This document shows, piece by piece, positions 26,132 to 34,644 of a stretch of 64,000 nt of DNA. Position 1 is the first letter of the stretch. Each line of letters opens with the position of its first letter. Under the pieces are notes generated by a model. That model ran no database searches, had not been told where the DNA came from, and saw only the letters and a program-made list of their open reading frames with translations. The DNA lies in assembly GCF_900602065.1 (NCBI RefSeq), contig NZ_UWFN01000350.1:310001-374000 (forward strand). Reading direction: 5' to 3'. Made by a program: the position numbers and the translations under genes. Source of the DNA: Pseudomonas viridiflava. GTDB lineage: Bacteria; Pseudomonadota; Gammaproteobacteria; Pseudomonadales; Pseudomonadaceae.

Positions 26132-27517
26132 ATGCGTTGCCTGCTGTTCGCTTGTCTGTTTTTGATCGCACTGCCTTCATCTGCTCTCGACCGTTTTCAG
26201 GTTGAGGGCTACCTGTTGCCCAATGGCCTGCAATTGCTGCTCAAGCCTGGCTATGAGAAAGGCCATGTGGCGATTCGCCTTGTAGTCGGCATAGGCTTTG
26301 ATGACTTTCCTTGCGAAGACAAAGAGCTGCCGCATCTGCTGGAGCACTTGCTGTTCAGCGGTGTTGACGATACAGGCGAAGGAGGGCTGGAAGAGCGCAT
26401 GCAGGCGCTGGGGGGCGACTGGAACGCGTTCACCAGCAATACCGATACCACGTTCGTGATCGAAGCCCCGGCGCAAAACCAGCGCAAGGTGCTGGACCTG
26501 TTACTGGAGGTGCTGACCAAGACGCACTTCGATCAGCCAGATCTGGATACGGTGAAACGTATCGTCGAGCGTGAGGACGGCGGCCATTACTCGCACCTGC
26601 AACGCTGGCTTGACCGCAAGGACCTGGGCCATGGCGCCAGCAGCCAGCTGGCCGTGGAAATGGGCCTCAAATGTGCCGAGCGCCCGCAAGTCGATCACAT
26701 CACTCTGGAACAGGTTCAAGAGGTTTTCAGTTCCTGGTATGCGCCCAACAACATGACGCTGATCATGGTGGGCGACCTGGATCGGCTGCTGCCTGGCTAT
26801 CTGGAGCGTACGTTTGGTGAACTGGACGCGCTCGACCCCATAGAGCACCCGCCCTTGGCCGAGGCCAATGACAATGCCGAGAAAGACCGCACGTTGATTC
26901 GCGGCGCATTGGGCGACGCCGCGCGGCTGCATTTGATTTTCAATGAACCGTTGCTAGACGATCAGCACGATGAAACGCTGGAGCTGGTCAGCGACTATCT
27001 CGAGTGGGCGCTCTACAGCGACCTTCGACTCAAGCATGGTTTGTCCTACGGGCCGTGGGTCGACCGGGAAGTGTTTGGTGGCAGCGGCTTCATGAGCCTG
27101 AATGCCGATCTTGAGCGCGATGACGTTGATCAGGCCAAGGAAGACATCCGCGTCATGCTTGAGCGTCTGCAGGCCGATGGCCTTGATCCGGCGGCATTCG
27201 CCCGTATCAAGCAAGCGACCATCGCCAAACAGGCGTGGGCCGTACAGGGCAACAGCGCGTTGGCGGACTATTATTGGGGCGCGCTCAACGATTACGAGAA
27301 AGGCCGGTTTGCAGATCCGTCCAAGCGTTACAAAGCGGTTAGCCTGGACAACGCCAACCGCGCTCTGCGTGAGTTACTCAAACAGAAGAGCTACTGGCGC
27401 ACTGAACAGCCGCTGCTGAGCTATGACGGGCTGTTCTGGTTGACGGCGGCAGTGGCGGGCATTCTGGTGCTGTTGGCTGGATGGCGTGTTAACAGCTATC
27501 GTCGCAAACGCCGATGA
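26132..27517 (+). CDS. M16 (insulinase) family metallopeptidase, membrane-anchored
   Basis: 461 residues. A signal peptide (about 1-18) is followed by the inverted zinc motif HLLEH at residues 68-72, with downstream Glu in VKRIVERE as third ligand candidate. Only one M16 N-domain plus one C-domain pair is present, about half the size of insulinase. A hydrophobic helix (about 430-450) and basic tail near the C-terminus predict anchoring in the inner membrane with the catalytic part in the periplasm. Substrate unknown. Confidence 0.9.
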   Translation: MRCLLFACLFLIALPSSALDRFQVEGYLLPNGLQLLLKPGYEKGHVAIRLVVGIGFDDFPCEDKELPHLLEHLLFSGVDDTGEGGLEERMQALGGDWNAFTSNTDTTFVIEAPAQNQRKVLDLLLEVLTKTHFDQPDLDTVKRIVEREDGGHYSHLQRWLDRKDLGHGASSQLAVEMGLKCAERPQVDHITLEQVQEVFSSWYAPNNMTLIMVGDLDRLLPGYLERTFGELDALDPIEHPPLAEANDNAEKDRTLIRGALGDAARLHLIFNEPLLDDQHDETLELVSDYLEWALYSDLRLKHGLSYGPWVDREVFGGSGFMSLNADLERDDVDQAKEDIRVMLERLQADGLDPAAFARIKQATIAKQAWAVQGNSALADYYWGALNDYEKGRFADPSKRYKAVSLDNANRALRELLKQKSYWRTEQPLLSYDGLFWLTAAVAGILVLLAGWRVNSYRRKRR

Positions 27518-27541
27518 TCATTCAGGTTGGAATCCTGCTTT

Positions 27542-27646
27542 TGTGGGAGCCGAGCTTGGTCTGGGCGGCATTCCGACGATAAACAATAACGCGGTATGTC
27601 GTCTAGCTGCGTCTCATGTATCGCGGGCAAGCACCGCTCCCACAGG
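27542..27646. repeat. REP pair, TGTGGGAGCCGAGCTTG type
   Basis: TGTGGGAGCCGAGCTTG at the left end and GGGCAAGCACCGCTCCCACA at the right, with an AACGCGGTATGTCGTCTAG core shared in style with the REP at 45834. Intergenic. Confidence 0.75.
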
Positions 27647-27772
27647 GACTGGTGTTCGCCGTGCCACCGGCGCAGCTCCTGAGAGAGCAGTATCAAAACA
27701 CCGAACAATGAATTCACTGGCAGCACTGTTATCCTGCTGACCCTTTTTCCAGCCACCAAGTGAATCGCCGAA

Positions 27773-28999
27773 ATGCCCCAATGGAAATCCCTGATCGTCC
27801 GCATCGTTGAACTGATGAAGCGTTATCCAGGGCTGATTGCGGCGGGTGGTTTCATCTCGGGTATCGCCAGCTTCATCCTCGTGGACCGCCAGGAAGGGCT
27901 GGCGACCTGGATTGCCGTGGTGATGCTGCTCAGCTGGCTGTGGCTGATGGTCGAAAGCAGCGCCATGGTGCTGTTCACCAAAGTCTTCAAGCGTCAGATC
28001 CCTGCCGGATTACTGCGTTATGGCACGCAGATGATCCACCAGGAGAGTCTGTTCTTCGTCCTGCCGTTCTTTTTCATCACCACCACATGGAACAGCGCCC
28101 AGGCGATTTTTACCGGAATGCTGGGGGCGGCAGGGCTGATTTCCATCATTGATCCGCTGTACTACAAATGGCTCGCCCCCCGGCGCTGGCTATTCATGGC
28201 CTTGCACACGCTGACGTTGTTCGCGGCATTGCTGACCGCGCTCCCGATTATCCTGCACTTGACCACAGCCGAGAGTTACAAACTGTCGCTGGGCATCGCC
28301 ATGCTGCTGTCATTCCCCAGCCTGATATCGAGTTTCCCGGTTAATAGCTGGCGTCGCGGGGTAGGGGTGGTCGTTACCATTCTGGTTATAGGCGGCGCCG
28401 GCTGGCTGCTACGTTCCTGGGTACCACCGGCAACCTTGTGGCTGACCGAAGTAGCCGTGAGTACCGAGTTTGATAACAAAAACCGTACGCCTGGCGATAG
28501 CGTCACTGAAGTGAGCGCCAATCAGGTACGCAGCAGTGGTTTATATGCTTACACCTCGATCAATGCGCCGCGTGGTCTGGATGAGCGCATTTATCACGTG
28601 TGGCGGCACAACGGCAAAGAGGTCGATCGCATCGCGCTGGATATCCATGGCGGTCGCAAGGAAGGCTACCGGGCATGGACTCACAAGCGTAATTTCCCGC
28701 AGGACGCTGTCGGCAAATGGCAGGTAAGGGTGCTGACTGAAGACGGGCAGATGATTGGTGTGCTGCGCTTTGAAGTCACCGAGGCTGATCAGCCCGCCGT
28801 CACTCGACCGGGCGGTCGGATCATCCGTCTCAAGCCGGGTGGTGATGACAGCGGCAGCGATAAAGATCAAGCCGCTCCGCAACGTTCAGAGCCGGAGGTC
28901 AAGCAACCTGAGGCCGCTCAACCTGAAGCGGCTCAGCCCGAGGCGGCAGAGCCTGACGCGAAACCAGAGGCTGCCGAGCCTGCGGCCGAGCAGCCTTAA
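27773..28999 (+). CDS. DUF5924/DUF2914 membrane protein
   Basis: 408 residues. Residues about 15-225 hold seven hydrophobic helices (DUF5924-type); residues about 235-345 form a soluble DUF2914-type domain (AVSTEFDNKNRTPGDSV and VWRHNGKEVDRIALDI). The C-terminal about 45 residues are a low-complexity Pro/Glu/Ala run built from repeated QPEAA units. Function unknown. Convergent with the next gene, stop to stop 3 bp. Confidence 0.85.
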   Translation: MPQWKSLIVRIVELMKRYPGLIAAGGFISGIASFILVDRQEGLATWIAVVMLLSWLWLMVESSAMVLFTKVFKRQIPAGLLRYGTQMIHQESLFFVLPFFFITTTWNSAQAIFTGMLGAAGLISIIDPLYYKWLAPRRWLFMALHTLTLFAALLTALPIILHLTTAESYKLSLGIAMLLSFPSLISSFPVNSWRRGVGVVVTILVIGGAGWLLRSWVPPATLWLTEVAVSTEFDNKNRTPGDSVTEVSANQVRSSGLYAYTSINAPRGLDERIYHVWRHNGKEVDRIALDIHGGRKEGYRAWTHKRNFPQDAVGKWQVRVLTEDGQMIGVLRFEVTEADQPAVTRPGGRIIRLKPGGDDSGSDKDQAAPQRSEPEVKQPEAAQPEAAQPEAAEPDAKPEAAEPAAEQP

Positions 29000-29002
29000 G
29001 CC

Positions 29003-30244
29003 TTATTGCGCAGTGGCCCCGAAGAACCAGTAGGTGACCATGATCGCCGCGATCACACCGGCAAGTTCAGCCAGCAGCGCGCAGCCCACAGCATGGCGGG
29101 CGCGCTGAATGCCGACAGCGCCGAAGTAAACGGCAAGCACGTAGAACGTGGTTTCGGTACTGCCCTGAATCGTCGCGGCTGCCAGTGCTGCAAAGCTGTC
29201 CACGCCTTGGGTCTGCATGGTTTCGATCAGCAGTGCCCGGGCTGCGCTGCCTGAGAATGGCTTGACCATCGCGGTGGGCAGGGCGTCGACAAAGCGCGTG
29301 TCGAGACCGAGCCATTGAACCAGATGACGAATGCCTTCCAGGCCCAGATCCAAAGCGCCCGAAGCACGCAGCACGCCGACCGCGCAGAGCATCGCTACCA
29401 GATAGGGCAACAAGCCTTTGGCGACGTCGAAACCTTCTTTCGCGCCTTCGACAAACGCCTCATAGACCTGCACCTTGCGCAACGCGCCGATCACCAGAAA
29501 CATAATGATCAGGCCGAACAGCGTCAGGTTGCCAAGGATGGAAGAGAGGCCCGCCAACGCCGCCGCCGACATGGTTGCCAGTAACGCCATGAAACCGCCG
29601 AGAAGCAGTGCGCCGGGGATCAGGTAAGCCAGCACGACCGGATCCCACAGTCGCAGGCGCTGCATGAACGCAACTGACAACAGGCCGACGATCGTCGAGG
29701 CGCTGGTTGCCAGCAGGATCGGCAGGAACACCAACGTCGGGTCCAGGGCGCCTTGCTGGGCGCGATACATGAAAATAGAGACGGGCAGCAGGGTCAGCGA
29801 AGACGCGTTAAGTACCAGAAACAGAATCTGCGCGTTACTGGCGGTGGTCTGGCTGGGGTTGAGCTCCTGCAGGGAGCGCATGGCCTTGAGGCCGATAGGC
29901 GTTGCCGCGTTATCCAGTCCCAGCGCGTTGGCGGCGAAGTTGAGCGTGATCAGGCCAAGAGCGGGGTGGCCAGAGGGGACTTCGGGCATCAGACGCAGAA
30001 ACAGCGGGCCGAGGACTTTCGCCAGCCAGTCGACGATCCCGGCTTTCTCCGCTATTCGCAGAAAACCCAGCCAGAGCGTCAGCGTGCCGAACAGCAGCAC
30101 CATCACTTCAACCGACAGCTTGGCCATGGCAAAGATGCTTTCGACCATGGCCGCGAAAATGCCAGCGTTACCGCCAATCAGCCACTGGCCGAATGCGGAG
30201 ATTGCTGCAATCAGAAAAAAACCGAGCCATAAAGCGTTAAGCAT
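29003..30244 (-). CDS. Nucleoside-recognition (gate) domain membrane protein, SpmA/SpmB-like
   Basis: 413 residues with about ten helices and two gate-type halves: the first around LGLITLNFAANALGLDNAATP (split here: LGLITLNFAANALG then LDNAATPIG at about 98-120), the second in the C-terminal half around GSTETTFYVLAVYFG. These match fused SpmA-SpmB proteins known outside spore formers. Transport of nucleosides or another small molecule is suspected, not shown. Confidence 0.88.
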   Translation of the reverse strand: MLNALWLGFFLIAAISAFGQWLIGGNAGIFAAMVESIFAMAKLSVEVMVLLFGTLTLWLGFLRIAEKAGIVDWLAKVLGPLFLRLMPEVPSGHPALGLITLNFAANALGLDNAATPIGLKAMRSLQELNPSQTTASNAQILFLVLNASSLTLLPVSIFMYRAQQGALDPTLVFLPILLATSASTIVGLLSVAFMQRLRLWDPVVLAYLIPGALLLGGFMALLATMSAAALAGLSSILGNLTLFGLIIMFLVIGALRKVQVYEAFVEGAKEGFDVAKGLLPYLVAMLCAVGVLRASGALDLGLEGIRHLVQWLGLDTRFVDALPTAMVKPFSGSAARALLIETMQTQGVDSFAALAAATIQGSTETTFYVLAVYFGAVGIQRARHAVGCALLAELAGVIAAIMVTYWFFGATAQ

Positions 30245-30378
30245 TCACAAGTCCCCCGCAAGATGCCGCGATGATAGCGGTGCAAGGGCAAACAACAAAC
30301 CCTGGACGTGTCGGATAAACCGGTAGGAACCCCGCCGATGTCCCTGACACCACGCTTTCGTGCAATAAACGTGCAACC

Positions 30379-30466
30379 CTGTGGGAGCGAATTCATTCGC
30401 GAAAGCGGTGTGTCAGGTCCGGAAGTTTATCGGGACTGCCGCCTTCGCGAATGAATTCGCACACGG
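30379..30466. repeat. REP inverted pair, CTGTGGGAGCGAATTCATTC type
   Basis: CTGTGGGAGCGAATTCATTC matched by CGCGAATGAATTCGCACAC at the right end. Lies upstream of the minus-strand gate protein and downstream of the CsgG-like gene. Confidence 0.85.
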
Positions 30467-30521
30467 GGAATACCTTTTCAATTCGGGCAGCGGAGTGGTG
30501 ACAGGCGCCGCGCCTTTTTAC

Positions 30522-31262
30522 TCAGCGCAAAATCTTCGGCGCTTCGTCCCTTGGCAGGTTGTTCTGCTGCACCGGCTGCCCGGTGTATTCCACTTCACCG
30601 CGCAGCTGCTCGCGCAGTTGGCGGGCGACATCCACACCGATTGATTGGGACACGTCCCGCACAACACGGGGGCGATTCAGAGAGACTTTGACGTCGCGGC
30701 TGTTGACCAGTTTGGTGTCCTGCCCTTCACCCATGGCCGTGAACGCCGAGGTGATCTCGAAAGTGCGGGTGTTGATCAGGCTGAAGTCCGCCACCAGCGT
30801 CAGACCCAGAATCGCCGAATAGCTGTTGGTGTTGGCCAGCTCGCCGATGTCCTGCTGGAAGTCGACATCAGACACGGTGCCGAACAACACGTAGTCCGCG
30901 CCCTTGAAGCTGCCGTTCTTGATGCGCTTTATGACGTCATAAACGTCTTCTTTGGACCCGGCGGTGTAAGGCGTCCCCTGCACAAGCTGGAACATCCCGG
31001 ACTTGAGAATCTCGCCTTTGATATCGCCACTGAATTTGCGCAGCTCGCTCTGCTCGATATAGCTGTAGCGCGTTTCATACTCATCGTAGCTGGACGAGCC
31101 ACTGGCGCTGTAGTAGTTACTCTGGAAGTTGTTCTTGGCCGAAACGGTGTGGATATAAACCTCCACGCGCTCCTGAAAAGCCAGGTCAGTCACTGCGATT
31201 TTCGGTGCGGCCTGAACGCCGAAGGCGCACATCAGGCCGAAGATACCCATCCATGCACGCAT
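30522..31262 (-). CDS. CsgG-like periplasmic protein
   Basis: 246 residues. Signal peptide about 1-19 (ends VQAA). The mature protein has the CsgG/curli-secretin-related layout: KIAVTDLAFQERVEV near the start, then GEILKSGMFQLVQG and ADYVLFGTVSDVDFQQ, and a hydrophobic GLTLVADFSLINTRTFEI. No lipobox cysteine is visible, so it should be soluble. It is the last gene of a four-gene minus-strand operon, 3 bp after the LpoB-like gene. Confidence 0.8.
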   Translation of the reverse strand: MRAWMGIFGLMCAFGVQAAPKIAVTDLAFQERVEVYIHTVSAKNNFQSNYYSASGSSSYDEYETRYSYIEQSELRKFSGDIKGEILKSGMFQLVQGTPYTAGSKEDVYDVIKRIKNGSFKGADYVLFGTVSDVDFQQDIGELANTNSYSAILGLTLVADFSLINTRTFEITSAFTAMGEGQDTKLVNSRDVKVSLNRPRVVRDVSQSIGVDVARQLREQLRGEVEYTGQPVQQNNLPRDEAPKILR

Positions 31263-31265
31263 TGC

Positions 31266-31856
31266 TCAACGCTCCGTGGTTTTGCGGATTTCTTTCTCGT
31301 CCATCCATTCAGCCAGGCCGCTTTCTACATCGATCAGTTGCAGGCTGAATTTATAGAAGACGTCCTTGTAATCGGCACTGCGCTTGACGATGGAGCTGAT
31401 CGAGCCTTCCAGGCGGTACTTGGCGGCGATCATGTTACCGGTCTTGCTGACGGTCGATTTCTTGTACAGGCCGCTCTGGTTTTGCAGCTTGAGCTGATCG
31501 ACCTGGCTCTGCATTTCGGTGTTGTCGCTGGCGAAGCGGGCGGTACCGGATTTCATCAGTTGGGTCTTGATCGACGTGGTGATCTCACGGGTGTCGATGT
31601 ACTCGCTGGTCTTGTTCTTTACGTCGTAAACCTGAACCACCGGACGGCCTTGCAGAATGCCGGATTGAGCCAGTGAGCGCGTCATGGACTCGGCGATCAT
31701 CTGCAGATCGGTGGAGCCGAATTCGTTGGTTACGGTCTCGACGGCTTTGGTGTCGCCGTAGCTGATGTTCTTGCTACCCAGCGAGGGGGAGTTGTTGGCG
31801 CAACCGGTGGCCAGCAGGGCGACAGCGGCGATGGAGCACAGGCGGATAAACAGCAT
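31266..31856 (-). CDS. LpoB-like penicillin-binding-protein activator lipoprotein
   Basis: 196 residues from MLFIRLCS; an upstream start is 14 residues longer and less likely. Lipobox LATGC around residues 13-17 marks a lipoprotein. NPxxx-type LpoB features follow: GSTDLQMIAESMTRSLAQS and TSEYIDTREITTSIKTQLM, then YRLEGSISSIVKR and FSLQLIDVESGLAEWMDEKE. LpoB stimulates PBP1b from the outer membrane. Note that P. aeruginosa PBP1b uses LpoP, so partner identity is open. Confidence 0.85.
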   Translation of the reverse strand: MLFIRLCSIAAVALLATGCANNSPSLGSKNISYGDTKAVETVTNEFGSTDLQMIAESMTRSLAQSGILQGRPVVQVYDVKNKTSEYIDTREITTSIKTQLMKSGTARFASDNTEMQSQVDQLKLQNQSGLYKKSTVSKTGNMIAAKYRLEGSISSIVKRSADYKDVFYKFSLQLIDVESGLAEWMDEKEIRKTTER

Positions 31857-31894
31857 TCGGGAGTTCTCTTCAACTGAACAAAATAGGGGGTAGA

Positions 31895-32266
31895 TCAAGG
31901 CGTCTTCACTTCGAGGCGAAAGTCAGTGGCTTTCGGCGTCGGTGCAATAGCGGGCAGGTAGCTGGTCTGGGTGCCGTACAACGTCGTGCTTTTCCAGGCC
32001 TCTGCATCGGCTACGGGAAAGCCGTCGTTGCCCAGCCAGGCGAAGCGGTAATACATCTGCTTGTTGTAGCTGCTGGTGTTATTGAGCTGCACATTGACGG
32101 TGAGAAAACCGTTTTCGCGGGCGACGCGCATGGCACCTACTTCGATGTTCTTCATGTTACCCAGCGACACCACTTTGCTGGCCGCGCTGCCGGGCGCCGG
32201 TGGCGGCGGGGTGGAGCAGCCGACAAGCAGGGCCAGAGCGAGCGCGCCGAGAATCTTGATACGCAT
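31895..32266 (-). CDS. YcfL-like (DUF1425) lipoprotein
   Basis: 123 residues with signal peptide and lipobox LLVGC (about residues 13-17), then a Pro-rich linker. QLNNTSSYNKQMYYRFAWLG and GFPVADAEAWKS are the DUF1425 pattern. In E. coli ycfL precedes lpoB (ycfM), and the same order is kept here, which supports both names. Confidence 0.85.
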   Translation of the reverse strand: MRIKILGALALALLVGCSTPPPPAPGSAASKVVSLGNMKNIEVGAMRVARENGFLTVNVQLNNTSSYNKQMYYRFAWLGNDGFPVADAEAWKSTTLYGTQTSYLPAIAPTPKATDFRLEVKTP

Positions 32267-32279
32267 GATGGGTCTCCGT

Positions 32280-33677
32280 TCAGGGTTGTTTGGTGGTCGC
32301 GATGGCTTGCGGTGCAGTCGATGGCATTACCTGAGCAATCAGGCCGTCGGTATAAACCTGATTGCCAATGGCACGCAGCGCGACGACTTGATAGCGCTGA
32401 TCAACCTTGACCTGCACATGGGTGCCGCCGGTGGTAGAAGGCAGGATTACGGTATGCATGCCTTGGGGCAGGCGCAGGCGGGCAACCTGAGTGTTATCCG
32501 GCAGCGTGCGCCAGGTGCGAGTGTCGGCGCCTTCGGTAATGGCTGAGGCGATACCCACGGCCAGACCGGCAAGCGGGTTCACGTCATTGATCTGCTTTTG
32601 CGCGACGCCGCGGGTAATCGCACGAACTGTGGTGCGCAGAATGATCCCGGGCATGTCATCACGCAGTGCACGACGAGACATATCGGTGGTGCTGTTGAGT
32701 TTGGTCAGATTGATCTGCTGACCGTCCAGGCCGATCTGGGTGAAGGCTGCGGTGGTTGTGTCCGGCTTGATGACCGGGAACGACAGCGGGGTGATCACCA
32801 GATTGCCGCTGATAGGCAGTGGCAGCGGAATACGCACCGAATCGCGTGCCGGCGCAAAGCCGCTCTGTACCACGATAAGCACTTCGCTGTAGCCGTCCTT
32901 GCTCTGCTCGCTATCCAATTTGAGTAGTGCTTCATCCAGCAATGGCGTGTTCGGACGCAGTTCTGCCGCTTTACGATAGCCCGGCGCGGCCAGGCCTTTC
33001 TCGCCCATGGCTTCATAAACGAAGCCGGACAGGTAATGGCTAAACGCACTCTGATAGCTGTTCTTGAGGCCAACGACTTCAGGCGCATCAAGGGAGGCTA
33101 CCGGATAGCCCTTCAGGTCCTTGAACTCGGTTTTGACGCCTTTGCTTTCAGCCTCTTCTTCGCTCTTGAGGTATTCCTTGTCACGCAGCTCTGCAATCAC
33201 GGCTTCACGTTCGTGAGTCTTCTTGATCTCGACGCGGGCACCTTCGAAGTCATTCCTGGCCAGCAGGTTCAAAGCCATCTGCGTGGTCAGCATGACCTTT
33301 TCGTAGTCATAACCTTCGTAGCGACGCACTTTGTCATTGACCAGGAAGCTGCCGAACTGAGCCAGGTACTTGTCGGTGTCCAGCTTGACCGACTCCTCCC
33401 ACTGGTAGACCACGGTATCAGCCGCACGCCATGCGGTCTGGCTACCGGCAAGATCACCCTTGGCGCGCAGCAGTTCGCCCTTCTCGAAGTAATAAAGAAG
33501 GTCCTTGCCAGCACTGGTGTTGTTCTTTTCCAGTACGCCCAGCGCGGCGTCGACGTTACCGCTGGCTAATTGCAGGTTGGTTTCTTTAAGTTCGGTGTCG
33601 TAGCTACGGAAGGCAGAGCAGCCTGCCAGTTGCAGAGCAGCGAGCAGCGCAAGGGCAGTCAACGCACGAGAGGACAT
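32280..33677 (-). CDS. COG3014-family lipoprotein with tetratricopeptide-like repeats
   Basis: 465 residues. Lipobox LAGC at residues 17-20. Residues about 30-260 are helical and repeat-like (LQLASGNVDAALGVLEKNN, FEKGELLRAKGDLAGSQTAW), typical of TPR-like outer-membrane assembly factors; the rest includes a beta-rich section. It leads the four-gene operon (13 bp to the next gene). Function unknown; cell-envelope work is inferred from the operon. Confidence 0.82.
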   Translation of the reverse strand: MSSRALTALALLAALQLAGCSAFRSYDTELKETNLQLASGNVDAALGVLEKNNTSAGKDLLYYFEKGELLRAKGDLAGSQTAWRAADTVVYQWEESVKLDTDKYLAQFGSFLVNDKVRRYEGYDYEKVMLTTQMALNLLARNDFEGARVEIKKTHEREAVIAELRDKEYLKSEEEAESKGVKTEFKDLKGYPVASLDAPEVVGLKNSYQSAFSHYLSGFVYEAMGEKGLAAPGYRKAAELRPNTPLLDEALLKLDSEQSKDGYSEVLIVVQSGFAPARDSVRIPLPLPISGNLVITPLSFPVIKPDTTTAAFTQIGLDGQQINLTKLNSTTDMSRRALRDDMPGIILRTTVRAITRGVAQKQINDVNPLAGLAVGIASAITEGADTRTWRTLPDNTQVARLRLPQGMHTVILPSTTGGTHVQVKVDQRYQVVALRAIGNQVYTDGLIAQVMPSTAPQAIATTKQP

Positions 33678-34021
33678 GAAGCGTTCATTCCCTGAAATAG
33701 ATAGCAGGGACTGAGCCAGCCGCTATGCAAATCCGTTTGAAAAGCCGCCTTCTATTGGCTGCTCAATGAGACCCTTGTTGCGAGCGAATGTCGTTTGCAG
33801 CGCAGGGCGCGGGATTATAAGCGGCATTCTCATCCTGACAATGGCTTTTTGATGGCTCACAAGCTTTTAGGCAGATTCCTACGCCTGTGAGGAGAACTGC
33901 CTCACACGAATCTCTCTTCTTACGCCGCAAATTTTCATCACTGACAGGGTTATGCGAGCGGCACAGCTATGCAAATATCAGCTGCTTTCGGCGCTTGCCC
34001 CAATAGAAGGAGACCTGTGTT
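33678..34021. other. Intergenic region, divergent promoters
   Basis: 344 bp between the COG3014 operon and the GNAT gene. Somewhat AT-rich; contains no repeat and no open frame I would support. Expected to hold the two divergent promoters. Confidence 0.6.
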
Positions 34022-34528
34022 TTGCCAACCTCAACCGCCAGCAGCATCCAGATTGACCGCTTCGAGCACGCTGATCAGCAGGGCGTTGTCGACGTGATCC
34101 TGCCCATCCAGCGCGAAGAATTCGGCATAGCAATAACCGCCGAAGACCAGCCGGACCTGCAAGCCATTCCGGACTTCTATCAGGTCGGCAACGGTGATTT
34201 CTGGGTTGCTAAACAGGACGGGCGTGTGATCGGCACCATCGGCCTCAAAGACATCGGCGCACAGCAAACAGCCTTGCGCAAAATGTTCGTGGCGGCGCCT
34301 TTTCGCGGACGTGAGTTCGGGGTTGCAGCGAAGTTGCTCAGCACTTTGCTTGAGGAGGCCTGGCGGCGCGGCGTGAAAGACATCTACCTGGGCACCACCG
34401 ACAAGTTTCTTGCTGCGCACCGGTTTTACGAAAAACACGGATTTGCCGAAGTGGCGAAGGACGATTTACCAGCGAGCTTTCCGGTGATGAAGGTGGACAG
34501 CAAGTTTTACGTCTTGCGGCGTGTCTGA
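34022..34528 (+). CDS. GNAT family N-acetyltransferase
   Basis: 168 residues from a TTG at 34022 with AAGGAG 9 bp upstream. Motif A of GNAT enzymes appears as KMFVAAPFRGREFGVAAKLL (about 87-106), including the acetyl-CoA-binding R-G-x-x-G-type loop; YLGTTDKFLAAHRFYEKHGF (about 122-141) is motif B. Acceptor unknown. Followed by a REP. Confidence 0.88.
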   Translation: MPTSTASSIQIDRFEHADQQGVVDVILPIQREEFGIAITAEDQPDLQAIPDFYQVGNGDFWVAKQDGRVIGTIGLKDIGAQQTALRKMFVAAPFRGREFGVAAKLLSTLLEEAWRRGVKDIYLGTTDKFLAAHRFYEKHGFAEVAKDDLPASFPVMKVDSKFYVLRRV

Positions 34529-34534
34529 GTGGCT

Positions 34535-34626
34535 TTTGTGGGAGCCGGGCTTGCCCGCGATGAAGGTGACGCGGTGAGCCTGAAATCCGCGTCGTCTGCA
34601 TCGCGGGCAAGCCCGGCTCCCACAAA
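34535..34626. repeat. REP inverted pair, perfect ends
   Basis: TTTGTGGGAGCCGGGCTTGC at the left and its complement at the right (26-bp perfect arms), with GACGCGG/CCGCGTC in the core. Between convergent genes. Confidence 0.92.
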
Positions 34627-34644
34627 GATTGCGATAACTCTTAC

